Shown here: piece after piece, positions 17,259-27,210 of the stretch
Numbering within the stretch: position 1 is the stretch's first letter
How the letters are laid out: every line of letters starts with the position of its first letter
Assembly (NCBI GenBank): GCA_003643835.1
Contig: QMKX01000003.1
Span: forward strand, 21,755 to 85,754
Length of the DNA: 64,000 nucleotides
Source: Campylobacterota bacterium
GTDB taxonomy: Bacteria > Campylobacterota > Campylobacteria > Campylobacterales > Arcobacteraceae
Direction of reading: 5' to 3'
The notes under the pieces: model-generated
The model's database searches: none
The model's input: only the letters and a program-made list of their open reading frames with translations
Told to the model about the DNA's origin: nothing
Position numbers and translations under genes: made by a program

Positions 17259-18607
17259 ATATCATCTTTCCAAATATTTTCTTTTCTTGATAATTGTATG
17301 CCAAAAAGTTTTAGTTGCTTTTTGCCGAGATAATAAGGTTTCCACCATTTTATAGCAGATGGAACTGTCATATTTAGCAAAAAAACTACGCCTATTAGGA
17401 TATAAAACTGTTCCAAAGATATAATATGATTCTGGGCATATGCTATATTTATGACTATAAAAGCAAGCTCTGCTCGTCCTAACATACCAAAACCTATCAT
17501 CACACTTTCGTGCCACTTGTATTTACCTGTCCATCTTGCTGCCATGCTCGCTGCCAAAACTTGAAATACAAGCACTGAAATAAACAAGACAAATATAGGT
17601 AAAAGAACAGTTGACAATATCTCAACATCAAACAAAAGTTTAGTTCCTAACATCAAGAAAAATATAGGACCAAAGATTGTAAATGCTAAGTGATCCATAA
17701 TATATTTTGCATCTTCTTGATGCGATTTTATCTCTTCGTTTATACTGAAATTAAAATACTCACCTTTTAGAAATAAACCACCAAAATACGCACCAATAGC
17801 TGGATGAAAGCCAAATATTTCTGCCAAAAGCCCAAATATAAATGCAATAAGTATCATAATAACTGGTGTGAATTTACCATTTTGCGTCACGAGTAATTTT
17901 CTGATACCAAGTTCGTGCCTAACTTTCATAGCTATATCGAAGACAATACTATGTTTTTTATTTTTTTCAACTGCAAGCGAGTCAGGAAAAAGAATAAGCC
18001 CAATAAACGACATAAGCGAAAAGAATAGTATCACTTTTATGATAATAATACCAAGGCTACCTATATCAAATCCTACTGATGAGGCTTCGCCTGCACTTAA
18101 AATTATAGGTATAAGTATAGACAGCCCTATAAGTGAAAGAACATCATCGACTACTGCTGCTGTCATGATAGCCGTGGCAGCTGTTGATTTGTGGAGATTT
18201 TCATCTTTTAAGCTAACCATGGTTAGCGACACAGCAGTCGCTGTCATAGTAAGACCCCATATCATTTGACTATAAAAATCAAAACCAAAAAATCCTGCGG
18301 TATAAAAACCAGCTAAAAATGGAAACAAAGCTCCCACTATAGCGATACCCATACTTTTTTTAAGACCTCTCATAAAGTTCGATAAGTTTTCATCGAAACC
18401 CAAAGCAAACATAACAAATACGATTCCCCACTCACCAATAGCCTCAATAACCTGATGTTCTTTGGGCAAAATACCAATATTTACAGCAATGCTACCAAAC
18501 AATATAAGCCACAAGACATCAACTGTTCTTGTCTTTGCTGACAATATCTTGGCTGCTACTATAAGCAAGATAACAATAGTAGAGTATAACCATAAATCAT
18601 GGTGCAT
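17255..18607 (-). CDS. Cation:proton antiporter (CPA2/Kef-type)
   Basis: 450-residue inner-membrane antiporter with about 12 hydrophobic segments. The family signatures are FVMFALGFDENLSNF (helix 3) and TAAVVDDVLSLIGLS (conserved Asp-Asp, ion binding), plus HPAIGAYFGGLFLKG and GFGMLGRAELAFIV. It lacks the C-terminal TrkA-N (RCK) nucleotide-binding domain of true KefB/C. It therefore probably exchanges Na+ or K+ for H+ without that control. ATG at 18607 follows AAGGAA. First gene of the operon running to mgtE. Confidence 0.88.
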   Translation of the reverse strand: MHHDLWLYSTIVILLIVAAKILSAKTRTVDVLWLILFGSIAVNIGILPKEHQVIEAIGEWGIVFVMFALGFDENLSNFMRGLKKSMGIAIVGALFPFLAGFYTAGFFGFDFYSQMIWGLTMTATAVSLTMVSLKDENLHKSTAATAIMTAAVVDDVLSLIGLSILIPIILSAGEASSVGFDIGSLGIIIIKVILFFSLMSFIGLILFPDSLAVEKNKKHSIVFDIAMKVRHELGIRKLLVTQNGKFTPVIMILIAFIFGLLAEIFGFHPAIGAYFGGLFLKGEYFNFSINEEIKSHQEDAKYIMDHLAFTIFGPIFFLMLGTKLLFDVEILSTVLLPIFVLFISVLVFQVLAASMAARWTGKYKWHESVMIGFGMLGRAELAFIVINIAYAQNHIISLEQFYILIGVVFLLNMTVPSAIKWWKPYYLGKKQLKLFGIQLSRKENIWKDDI

Positions 18608-18708
18608 GGTATTCCTTTTGTTGTTTTAACAGATTATATCATTTTAAAATTAAATGATTTAGAAAAGTGTAAAATTAAACTTTAGAGGTGACCTTAAGAT
18701 TTATTAGA

Positions 18709-18714
18709 TATGAT
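18709..18714 (+). promoter_or_regulatory. Possible -10 box of gltBD
   Basis: TATGAT, 19 bases before the gltB start codon. Immediately upstream lies the near-palindrome AGGTGACCT (18685-18693), which covers the -35 zone and could be an operator. There is no experimental support. Confidence 0.3.
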
Positions 18715-18733
18715 TATATAAAAAAGGAATTTT

Positions 18734-21700
18734 ATGGCTTGTAATGCTGACTTACTTACATCGTTTAAAGACAATTGCGGTTTCGGTCTTTTGTGCGATT
18801 TAAAAAATAGACACACTCATCAAAATCTGAAAGATGCTATAGAATCGCTATCTAAAATGATGCATCGCGGCGCTGTCGCTGCCGATGGCAAGAGTGGTGA
18901 CGGTAGCGGACTATTGCTTTCTATGCCCTATGAATTTTTTCAAAAAGAGTTAAAAAAACAAAACATAACTTTGCCAAAACAGTATGCGGTTGCTATGATA
19001 TTCGCTACAAATAAAAAACAACTTGATATATTTGATAAACATTGTAGCGCAAACGGACTAAAAAGTGTATTTTCAAGAGTTGTGCCTACAGACAAAACAG
19101 TATTAGGGCAAAGTGCTCTTGAAAATTTACCTCTCATATACCAAATATTTGTAATACCAAACTCTATAAACTCATATAATAGATTTGATGCAATGTTGTA
19201 TTTATCAAGAAAAGAGTGTGAGCACGAACTAAAAGAAAATGAGGATTTTTATATAGCTTCATTTTCAAGCAAAGTCATATCTTATAAAGGTCTGGTCATG
19301 CCTACAACTATCAAACTTTTTTATAAGGACCTCCAAGACAAAAATTTTAAGATTAGTTTTGCACTTTTTCACCAAAGATTCTCTACAAACACACTACCAA
19401 AGTGGCGATTGGCTCAACCATTTAGAACTATAGCACACAATGGCGAGATAAACTCCATAGAAGCAAATAGATTTAGCACTAAAATTAAACAAGAACATCT
19501 GAAAAGTGATATTTTTACAAGTAGTGAGATCAGCCGTATTTTGCCTATACTTCAAGATAATATAAGCGATAGCGCTAGCTTGGATAATATGTTTGAGTTT
19601 ATGTTGGTAAATGGAGTTGATTTTTTTAAAGCAAGTAGAGCTTTGGTGCCGGCACCTTGGCAAAATTCACCACATATGGATCCACAGCTAAGAGCATTTT
19701 ATGAGTATATGTCTACATGTTTTGAAGCATGGGATGGGCCAGCGGCTATTAGTTTGGCAGATGGCAATTATATTGGGTGTTTGATTGATAGAAATGGTTT
19801 ACGCCCTAGTAAGTATATCATAACCAATGACGATAGATTTTTTATTACAAGCGAATATGGCACTATAGATATAGATGAAAACAATATTTTGCAACGAGGC
19901 AAGTTAAAATCGGGCCAAATGATAGCAGTAGATTTAAAGCATGGCAAAGTATTAAAAGATGATGATATCAACAACTATTTAAAAAATTCACAAAATTATT
20001 CAAGATGGCTTGTCAAAGATATGGTATATCTTCAAGAACATATTGAAGAAACATTTGTTAATTTTAGCGATTATAGATTTGAAAACATAGAAAACAAACA
20101 AAATTATTTTAATATCACTTATGAAGTTATAACTCAAATGATTGAGCCTATGGCACTCGAAGGCAAAGAGCCGACAGCATCAATGGGTGATGATACACCT
20201 CTTAATTGTTTTAGCCAACACCACAGAAACTTTACAGATTTTTTTAGACAGAAGTTTGCGCAAGTAACAAACCCCCCTATAGATCCTTATAGAGAAAAAA
20301 TAGTTATGAGTTTAAATACTGGTTTTGGACAAATGCATAATATTCTTGAAGAGAAAGAGAGTTTTGCAAAAAGACTTAAAGTTACAAGCCCAATACTTAT
20401 GAAAGAAAAAATAGATGTGCTTTTAGGGTTTGGAGATACAAAAAATAAAAAATATGATAAATATTATAAATACAGAAAGTTTGACACTACATTTAAATCA
20501 GGGCTTAAAAACTCACTTGAAAAATTGTATCAAAAAATAAAATATGATATTTTAAATGATGACGTGAATATAGTGGTGCTCGATGATAGAGCCTTGTCAA
20601 AAACAACAAAAGTTATACCAATGGTTATGGTAGTAGGGTATCTTAATCAAAATTTGACCAAACAAGGACTTAAAAGTAATATATCCATACTTGCAATTAG
20701 TGGTGAAGTATATGACCCCCATAGTTGTGCTGTGCTGATAGCATTTGGTGCAACTGCTGTATATCCATATCTTTTATATGGAACAATAGTCGCAACAAAT
20801 AAAAGAAAAAAAATAGACAAACAAACCACCACAGCACATCTTAAGAATACACACAAAGCTTTAGGCGCCGGGGTTATGAAGATTATGTCAAAGATGGGAA
20901 TAGCTACTGTGGCATCTTATAGGCACTCATCGCTTTTTGATATAATTGGTTTGAGTGATGATATCATAAAAAGTTGTTTCAGCGATGCCAAAAGTGATAT
21001 TTGTGGCCTTAGTTTTGATGATATAGAAGAAAAATTGCATAAATCTTCAAAAGATTCATTTAAGCAAAACAAACAAAATTTTGCTTTGAGATTTGGTGGA
21101 TATTATAAATACATATTTGACGGAGAGTATCATGACTTCTCACCAGCATTTACAAAGGCTATCAACCAAACTAACGATTTGCCAAAAATAAAATCTATGA
21201 TAGAAAATAGAGATAAAAAAAATATACGAGATTTTTTTCAGTTTAAATCAAATAATAAATCTATAGATATAAGTTTAGTTGAACCAAAAACAGAGATATT
21301 TAAACGATTTGACGCAGCAGCTATGAGTTGCGGTTCTATATCAATAGAGGCACACGAAGCCATAGCGATGGCTATGAATAAAATAGGTGCAAAAAGCAAC
21401 TCAGGAGAGGGTGGCGAAGATCCCAAAAGATTTAGAACAAATAAAAACTCAAAAATCAAACAAATAGCTAGTGGTAGGTTTGGCGTTACTCCCGCTTATT
21501 TACGAAGCGCAGATGAATTACAAATAAAAATAGCACAAGGTGCAAAACCTGGCGAAGGAGGCCAACTACCTGGTTCAAAGGTGAGTAATATGATAGCTAC
21601 TTTGAGACATACAACTCCTGGGGTTACATTGATATCGCCACCTCCACACCATGATATATATAGCATAGAAGATTTATCTCAACTTATATTTGATTTAAAG

Positions 21701-23146
21701 CAGGTTAATCCACATGCAACAGTGACGGTCAAGCTTGTATCAACTATAGGAGTGGGCACAATAGCAGCGGGAGTCGCTAAAGCATATGCCGATAAAATTA
21801 TAATATCGGGATGCGATGGTGGAACAGGAGCAGCACCACTGACATCTATAAAACATACAGGAAATCCATGGGAGATAGGATTGAGTGAAGCGCACAATGC
21901 TTTAAAAGCAAATGATTTACGAAAGTTTGTCACCTTGCAAACAGATGGTGGCTTAAAGAGCGGTGTTGATATAGTTAAAGCTGCTATGTTGGGTGCAGAG
22001 AGTTTTGGATTTGGAACAACAGTTCTTACAATATTAGGCTGCAAGATTTTGAGAATTTGCCACACAAATAAATGTAGTGTAGGAGTAGCTACCCAGGAAA
22101 AAAGTTTAAGAGAGCATTTTAAAGGTGATGTAAATAAAATAGTGCGATATTTTGAGTTTTTAGCACACGACATACGAACTATACTTAGCACTCTTGGTTA
22201 TGAAAGTTTAGAGCAAATAATTGGAAGAAACGATCTTTTAGAAGTGATAGACGATGAGTTTGCTAAAAAATTTGATTTTCAAAATATTTTACGAAAAATA
22301 GATGGTATTGATACTTGCCAATATAAATCAAACAAACCTTTTGATAGTCATATATTGGAGAAAAAAGTTCTTAAAACTCTAACCCCAACTATACAAAACC
22401 CAAAAAATAAAATAAGTTTAGATTTAGTTATAAACAATACAAATAGAAGTTTCGGCGCCTTGATATCTGGAGAGATAGCCCAAAAATATGGCGACCAAGG
22501 ATTGAAAAACAATACAATAAAACTAAATATCAGCGGAGTAGCTGGGCAATCATTTGGTGTATTTTTGAGTCGCGGTATCAAAATAGTCTTAAACGGTGTC
22601 GCCAATGATTATGTAGGCAAAGGTATGAGTGGTGGTAAAATTATAATCAAATCAAAACTACAAGGCGAACACAATGCAAGTGCAGGAAATACATGTTTAT
22701 ATGGAGCAACAGGCGGCTTGTTATATGTGCGAGCTGGTGTAGGTGAGAGGTTTGCTGTGCGAAATTCTGGGGCTATCGCTATAGTTGAAGGCACTGGTGA
22801 TAATGCTTGCGAATATATGACAGGAGGAATCGTAGTGGTGTTAGGCGAGACCGGCACAAATTTTGCAGCTGGTATGACTGGTGGTGTTGCATTTGTGTAT
22901 GATGAGTTTAGGAATTTTATTGATAATATGAATCAAGAACTCGTAGAAGCTGTGAGGATTGATACAGACGAAGCAGAAACACAAAAAATATACTTGAAAA
23001 AACTTTTAAATAACTATATAAAAGAAACAAACTCACAAAAAGCTAAAAATATAGTGCAAAACTACAGAGCTATGATAAGAAACTTCTGGATGATAAAGCC
23101 AAAAGATATGGTTGAGCTACCGCTCAATCCAGTAGAAGGAGAGTAG
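18734..23146 (+). CDS. gltB: Glutamate synthase large subunit GltB
   Basis: 1470 residues, full length. GltB makes two glutamates from glutamine and 2-oxoglutarate using electrons from GltD. It begins with a short propeptide and the class II amidotransferase nucleophile Cys15 (DNCGFGL). The FMN/2-oxoglutarate barrel carries GEGGEDPKRF and KPGEGGQLPGSKV. The [3Fe-4S] cysteines are CKILRICHTNKC (C-x5-C-x4-C), and the C-terminal beta-helix has GGxxx repeats (GGKIIIKS, GGIVVVLGE). AAAGGAA precedes the ATG. gltD follows after two bases. Main ammonium-assimilation enzyme together with glutamine synthetase, which is not in this window. Confidence 0.98.
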   Translation: MACNADLLTSFKDNCGFGLLCDLKNRHTHQNLKDAIESLSKMMHRGAVAADGKSGDGSGLLLSMPYEFFQKELKKQNITLPKQYAVAMIFATNKKQLDIFDKHCSANGLKSVFSRVVPTDKTVLGQSALENLPLIYQIFVIPNSINSYNRFDAMLYLSRKECEHELKENEDFYIASFSSKVISYKGLVMPTTIKLFYKDLQDKNFKISFALFHQRFSTNTLPKWRLAQPFRTIAHNGEINSIEANRFSTKIKQEHLKSDIFTSSEISRILPILQDNISDSASLDNMFEFMLVNGVDFFKASRALVPAPWQNSPHMDPQLRAFYEYMSTCFEAWDGPAAISLADGNYIGCLIDRNGLRPSKYIITNDDRFFITSEYGTIDIDENNILQRGKLKSGQMIAVDLKHGKVLKDDDINNYLKNSQNYSRWLVKDMVYLQEHIEETFVNFSDYRFENIENKQNYFNITYEVITQMIEPMALEGKEPTASMGDDTPLNCFSQHHRNFTDFFRQKFAQVTNPPIDPYREKIVMSLNTGFGQMHNILEEKESFAKRLKVTSPILMKEKIDVLLGFGDTKNKKYDKYYKYRKFDTTFKSGLKNSLEKLYQKIKYDILNDDVNIVVLDDRALSKTTKVIPMVMVVGYLNQNLTKQGLKSNISILAISGEVYDPHSCAVLIAFGATAVYPYLLYGTIVATNKRKKIDKQTTTAHLKNTHKALGAGVMKIMSKMGIATVASYRHSSLFDIIGLSDDIIKSCFSDAKSDICGLSFDDIEEKLHKSSKDSFKQNKQNFALRFGGYYKYIFDGEYHDFSPAFTKAINQTNDLPKIKSMIENRDKKNIRDFFQFKSNNKSIDISLVEPKTEIFKRFDAAAMSCGSISIEAHEAIAMAMNKIGAKSNSGEGGEDPKRFRTNKNSKIKQIASGRFGVTPAYLRSADELQIKIAQGAKPGEGGQLPGSKVSNMIATLRHTTPGVTLISPPPHHDIYSIEDLSQLIFDLKQVNPHATVTVKLVSTIGVGTIAAGVAKAYADKIIISGCDGGTGAAPLTSIKHTGNPWEIGLSEAHNALKANDLRKFVTLQTDGGLKSGVDIVKAAMLGAESFGFGTTVLTILGCKILRICHTNKCSVGVATQEKSLREHFKGDVNKIVRYFEFLAHDIRTILSTLGYESLEQIIGRNDLLEVIDDEFAKKFDFQNILRKIDGIDTCQYKSNKPFDSHILEKKVLKTLTPTIQNPKNKISLDLVINNTNRSFGALISGEIAQKYGDQGLKNNTIKLNISGVAGQSFGVFLSRGIKIVLNGVANDYVGKGMSGGKIIIKSKLQGEHNASAGNTCLYGATGGLLYVRAGVGERFAVRNSGAIAIVEGTGDNACEYMTGGIVVVLGETGTNFAAGMTGGVAFVYDEFRNFIDNMNQELVEAVRIDTDEAETQKIYLKKLLNNYIKETNSQKAKNIVQNYRAMIRNFWMIKPKDMVELPLNPVEGE

Positions 23147-23148
23147 AT

Positions 23149-24495
23149 ATGTTGGAGTTTACAAAAATACAGCGAGACGATCAAAACAAAAGAGGCGTGA
23201 TGAATCGTATCAAAGATTTTGATGAAGTTTATGAGATATTTGATGAATTAAAATCAGCCAAACAAGCAAGTAGGTGTATGCAGTGCGGCGATCCATATTG
23301 TCATACTGGTTGTCCTTTGCACAATATAATCCCAGCTTGGCTCAAACAAACTGCACAAAATGATTTAGAGCTTGCTTTTGATATATCCAATGAAACTTCA
23401 CCTTTTCCTGAAATACTTGGTAGAATCTGTCCTCAAGATGTGCTGTGTGAAGGTGCTTGTAGTTTAAATGACACCCACAAAGCTATAACCATAGGTTCTA
23501 TAGAAACTTACATAAGCGAAACAGGATTCAATAGTGGTCTAAAACCAAAATATAACAAAACCAAAATAGGTAAAAAAGTAGCCATAGTTGGTAGTGGTCC
23601 TGCCGGGCTAAGTTGTGCAACATTTTTACTGCGTGCTGGTATAGATGTGACCATATATGAAAGAGCATCAAAACCGGGCGGTTTATTAACATACGGAATA
23701 CCAGGATTTAAGCTTGATAAAAAGGTTATAAATAGACGAATAAAATTATTGCAAGAGATAGGCTTGCAAATAAAATTAGAGTGTGAAATAGGTGAAAATA
23801 TAAGCATAGATAGCTTGCAAAAAGATTTTGATGCTGTGTTTTTATCAATAGGCGCTACAAAAGGCAACTATGCAAATATACCAGGTGAAAAAAACTCCAA
23901 TGTTTATGCGTCTATGGAGTTTTTAATATCTGCTCAAAAAACATTATATAAAGAAAAGAACTTCAAAACAATAGATGTAAACAATAAAAATATAGTAGTA
24001 GTTGGTGGCGGTGATACTGCTATGGATTGCTTGAGAGTTGCTATAAGACAGGGCGCTAATAGTATCAAATGTTTATACAGACGAAGTGAAAAAAGTATGC
24101 CAGGAAGCAAAAAAGAGATAGCCAATGCAAAGGAAGAGGGTGCTGAATTTGTGTTTAATGTTGCACCAATAGAGATACTAAAGAATAGTATCAAGTTGCA
24201 AAAAACTAAAGAATTTGATAAAAAATTAACTACAATAAAAAATAGCGAATTTGAAATTAAAGCCGATATAGTTATATTAGCTTTAGGATTTTCTCAAGCT
24301 TTGCCAAAGTTTTTAACCGGAATGAATATAAAACTCGATAAATGGCACGGCGTAATAGTAGATGAAAATCAACAAACATCAATCAAAAATATTTACGCAG
24401 GCGGCGATATGACAAGAGGTGCGCACTTAGCAGTGACTGCCACAAATGATGGCAAAATAGCAGCAAAATCTATCGCTAAATCGTTTGAAAATTGA
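23149..24495 (+). CDS. gltD: Glutamate synthase small subunit GltD
   Basis: 448-residue flavoprotein that takes electrons from NAD(P)H and passes them to GltB. N-terminal cysteine clusters for two [4Fe-4S] centres are CMQCGDPYCHTGCP and CPQDVLCEGAC. The FAD Rossmann motif is IVGSGPAGLSCA and the NAD(P)H motif is VVGGGDTAMDC. The C-terminal AGGDMTRGAHLAVTATNDG is the second FAD signature. Co-transcribed with gltB. Confidence 0.97.
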   Translation: MLEFTKIQRDDQNKRGVMNRIKDFDEVYEIFDELKSAKQASRCMQCGDPYCHTGCPLHNIIPAWLKQTAQNDLELAFDISNETSPFPEILGRICPQDVLCEGACSLNDTHKAITIGSIETYISETGFNSGLKPKYNKTKIGKKVAIVGSGPAGLSCATFLLRAGIDVTIYERASKPGGLLTYGIPGFKLDKKVINRRIKLLQEIGLQIKLECEIGENISIDSLQKDFDAVFLSIGATKGNYANIPGEKNSNVYASMEFLISAQKTLYKEKNFKTIDVNNKNIVVVGGGDTAMDCLRVAIRQGANSIKCLYRRSEKSMPGSKKEIANAKEEGAEFVFNVAPIEILKNSIKLQKTKEFDKKLTTIKNSEFEIKADIVILALGFSQALPKFLTGMNIKLDKWHGVIVDENQQTSIKNIYAGGDMTRGAHLAVTATNDGKIAAKSIAKSFEN

Positions 24496-24568
24496 TATTA
24501 TAAAAAGTGTATAAAAAGCAAACAATTATGACAATTGATAACAAATATGCAAATAAAGGTAAATATCT

Positions 24569-24970
24569 ATGAATATACGAATATATTATGAAGATACTGA
24601 TATGGGTGGGGTTGTATATCATACAAACTATATAAAATATTGCGAAAGAGCGAGAAGTGAAGTGTTTCTGTCTCATGGTGTATCACCACACCATAATAGC
24701 GGATTTTTTGTAGTGAAAAATCTATCGGCAAACTATATAAAACCAGCTAAATTTGGTGATATTATCAATGTCCAAACAAAAATCAAGAGACTTAAAAAAG
24801 TCTCGATTGAGTTATCACAGACAATCACAAACAATTATAATGTTAAGATGTTTACTCTTGAGACATTGTTGGTTTTTGTTAAAAATAGCAAACCAATAAG
24901 CATGCCAGCCGAGTTTGTAGATATTTTAAATACAAATTTAGAGCCTATTGTTGACACAATTTTATCTTAA
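24569..24970 (+). CDS. ybgC: YbgC/4-hydroxybenzoyl-CoA thioesterase family protein
   Basis: 133-residue hotdog-fold acyl-CoA thioesterase. The catalytic YYEDTDMGGVVYHTNYIKYCERAR carries the Asp of D-T-D-x-x-G-x-V-x-H-x-N-Y. In many Gram-negatives ybgC heads the tol-pal operon; here the tol genes are elsewhere in the window and ybgC follows gltD by 73 bases. Physiological substrate unknown (short-chain or acyl-ACP thioesters in studied homologues). Confidence 0.88.
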   Translation: MNIRIYYEDTDMGGVVYHTNYIKYCERARSEVFLSHGVSPHHNSGFFVVKNLSANYIKPAKFGDIINVQTKIKRLKKVSIELSQTITNNYNVKMFTLETLLVFVKNSKPISMPAEFVDILNTNLEPIVDTILS

Positions 24971-25001
24971 TATGATACAATAATAAAAAAGGTTCATATT
25001 T

Positions 25002-26144
25002 ATGATTAAAATTTTTATTTTTATTTGCTTGGTAATTTTTTCGTATGCCAATGACAGTATTTTGCTCGAAGAGAGGCTCAAAGATCTTGAATATGATTAT
25101 GACAAAATAGAACAAGACAGCACAAAAGAGAGTTTAAGCTGGATAAATCCAGTTCGCTTAAGTTATGTCAAAAATGAAAATGAATACACAGAAAATGAAT
25201 TTATCAGTGTGTCAATTGACCAGCCAGTGTTTAAGTTTGGCGGTATTTATAATGCCATAAAATATGCTAGCGTGAACGAAAAATACAAAAAACTTAACCA
25301 TAAAATACAAAAAATTATGATGATAAAAGATGCTTATAAAACATTGATAAATCTAAAAACTATAGACATAAATCTCAAAAAGCAAGCTTTGTTAATACAA
25401 AACAAAAAAATAATAGTGCAACAAATCAAACAAGAGTTTCAAAGTGGATTAAGCAGTATCGAGCGACTTAACAATGAAGCTATGGAACTGAATAAGTTGC
25501 AAATAGGTAGAATTGATTTAAAATCTACAAGAGACCAATTGCTTGATAGTTTCAAAGACATTTCAACCCAAGATTATAAAATATTTGCTTTGCCAAAATT
25601 AGAACTAAAAACAAAAGAATTAAAACTAAAAGATAATTTGTATATAAAAAGGTCATATGAACAGCAAGAAAAGTTAAGATACTATAAAAATTTGACAATC
25701 ACAAAATACCTTCCAACAGTAAGCTTAACATATGATTATCAAGACGATAAAATAAATGACAGGCAAACAAATACAAGAGGCTTCAAAGTTACTATGCCAC
25801 TTAATATCACATTTTGGGCAGATACACAAAGTGCAAAATTGTCTTATATGAGAGCAAGAACAGCAGATAAACTCGAACAAAAAAAACAACAAAGATATCA
25901 AAAAAGAATGATAAATAAAATCAAACTGCTTGATGAAAAGATAGAAACACAAAAGGTGAATTTTAAGTTTTTTGAAAAACTTTATAAAGATATAAAAGCA
26001 CAAAGAGATGCTGGTTTTAAATCAACAGACGATGTGACAATACTTGAAAACTCAACAAAAGCAGAGCAGCTTAGTTTAGAGGTTTTTGAGTTGGAAAAAC
26101 AAGTAGATCTTTTAGAGCTTTATGCTACTTATGAACTTCTCTAA
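25002..26144 (+). CDS. TolC-like outer membrane efflux protein
   Basis: 380-residue exported protein. A signal peptide (IKIFIFICLVIFSYA-ND) is followed by long charged alpha-helical stretches rich in Lys/Glu/Gln, typical of the periplasmic coiled-coil barrel of outer-membrane factors. Beta-strand segments such as VSLTYDYQDDKIND and FKVTMPLNITFW fit the membrane barrel. Shorter than E. coli TolC (about 470 mature residues). No pump or adaptor gene lies next to it, so the partner transporter is unknown. A -10-like TATGATACAAT and AAAAAGG precede the ATG. Confidence 0.75.
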   Translation: MIKIFIFICLVIFSYANDSILLEERLKDLEYDYDKIEQDSTKESLSWINPVRLSYVKNENEYTENEFISVSIDQPVFKFGGIYNAIKYASVNEKYKKLNHKIQKIMMIKDAYKTLINLKTIDINLKKQALLIQNKKIIVQQIKQEFQSGLSSIERLNNEAMELNKLQIGRIDLKSTRDQLLDSFKDISTQDYKIFALPKLELKTKELKLKDNLYIKRSYEQQEKLRYYKNLTITKYLPTVSLTYDYQDDKINDRQTNTRGFKVTMPLNITFWADTQSAKLSYMRARTADKLEQKKQQRYQKRMINKIKLLDEKIETQKVNFKFFEKLYKDIKAQRDAGFKSTDDVTILENSTKAEQLSLEVFELEKQVDLLELYATYELL

Positions 26145-27150
26145 ATATATAGAAAGTTGGCTTTTTGATAAAGATGGTTACTATTGTAACTATAAAGATA
26201 TAGGCAAGGAAGGTGACTTTTGGACAGCAGTTAGTGCCTCAATGTTTTTTGGTGGCACGGTAGCAAAAAAAATAATCGATACCATAGAGCAAAATATTTT
26301 ACCAAAAGATACAACAATAGTAGAAATAGGAGCTCATGCGGGCTATCTTATGGCTGACATCATACAGTTTATATATACACTAAAGCCAAAATTGTTAGAA
26401 AGCTTGAAGTTTGTTATAGTAGAACAAAACAAAGCTATGCTTAAAAAACAAAAAGAGTATATAAATAAGTGTTTTGGCGATAAGTTAAATATAAAATTTG
26501 TTGCAAATATAAAAGATATAAAACTCCCAAGTGCTTTTATAGTGGCAAATGAGCTATTTGATACATTTATTTGTGAATTGGTTTGGACAAACAAACAAAA
26601 CAAACTACAAAAAGCAGTTGCAAAAAATCACACAATAAAGTTTGTAGATTTTGACAAAGAGGATAAATATATTAAAGAAATTTGTGATAAATACAATATA
26701 ACTAAAGGCGAGGTCTCTTTAGGATTTGAGGATTTTGCCAAAACACTTACTAGAAGTTTTGGCAAATTTGAGTTTATCACATTTGATTATGGCGAATATT
26801 ATCATAGGCAAGATTTTTCTTGTAGAATATATAAACAACATAAAGTTTATGCTATATTTGAAGAGGGGTTAGACATACAAAAGTTTTATAAGAATAGTGA
26901 TATTACTTATGATGTTCACTTCAAGCACCTCATAGATAGTTTCAAAAGTAATGATATACAAAAAATAGCATATAAATCGTTATTGAAAGCTATGGTGGAG
27001 TTTGGTATGATTGAACTTCTTGAGATTTTGAAAAATAAAACAGATGAAAATACATACGCAAAACATATTAATCAAGTTAAACCAATACTTGACCCAGCAC
27101 AAATGGGTGAAAGATTTAAAATGGCGCATTTTAGGTTTAGTTCTAAATGA
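26122..27150 (+). CDS. MidA/NDUFAF7 family SAM-dependent methyltransferase
   Basis: 342-residue class I methyltransferase of the MidA (DUF185) family. Its mitochondrial homologue NDUFAF7 dimethylates an arginine of a complex I subunit; the bacterial role is not settled. SAM-binding motif VEIGAHAGYLMADI, then FVIVEQNKAML, FIVANELFDTF, and a late FGMIELLEI. It overlaps the TolC-like gene by 23 bases from ATG 26122. ATG 26131 (MNFSKYI) is an equally possible start and neither has a strong Shine-Dalgarno. Confidence 0.85.
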   Translation: MLLMNFSKYIESWLFDKDGYYCNYKDIGKEGDFWTAVSASMFFGGTVAKKIIDTIEQNILPKDTTIVEIGAHAGYLMADIIQFIYTLKPKLLESLKFVIVEQNKAMLKKQKEYINKCFGDKLNIKFVANIKDIKLPSAFIVANELFDTFICELVWTNKQNKLQKAVAKNHTIKFVDFDKEDKYIKEICDKYNITKGEVSLGFEDFAKTLTRSFGKFEFITFDYGEYYHRQDFSCRIYKQHKVYAIFEEGLDIQKFYKNSDITYDVHFKHLIDSFKSNDIQKIAYKSLLKAMVEFGMIELLEILKNKTDENTYAKHINQVKPILDPAQMGERFKMAHFRFSSK

Positions 27151-27176
27151 TTTGAGTTAAATTCAACTAATTTAGA

Positions 27177-27182
27177 TATAAT
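27177..27182 (+). promoter_or_regulatory. -10 box before rplY
   Basis: TATAAT 28 bases upstream of the rplY GTG start codon. It would put the transcription start near 27189, ahead of the AAAAGG ribosome-binding site. Suggests that rplY-pth-lptG-nudix-ribBA-hemW has its own promoter. Confidence 0.5.
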
Positions 27183-27210
27183 ATGATTTATATCAAGAAA
27201 AGGACAAAAA

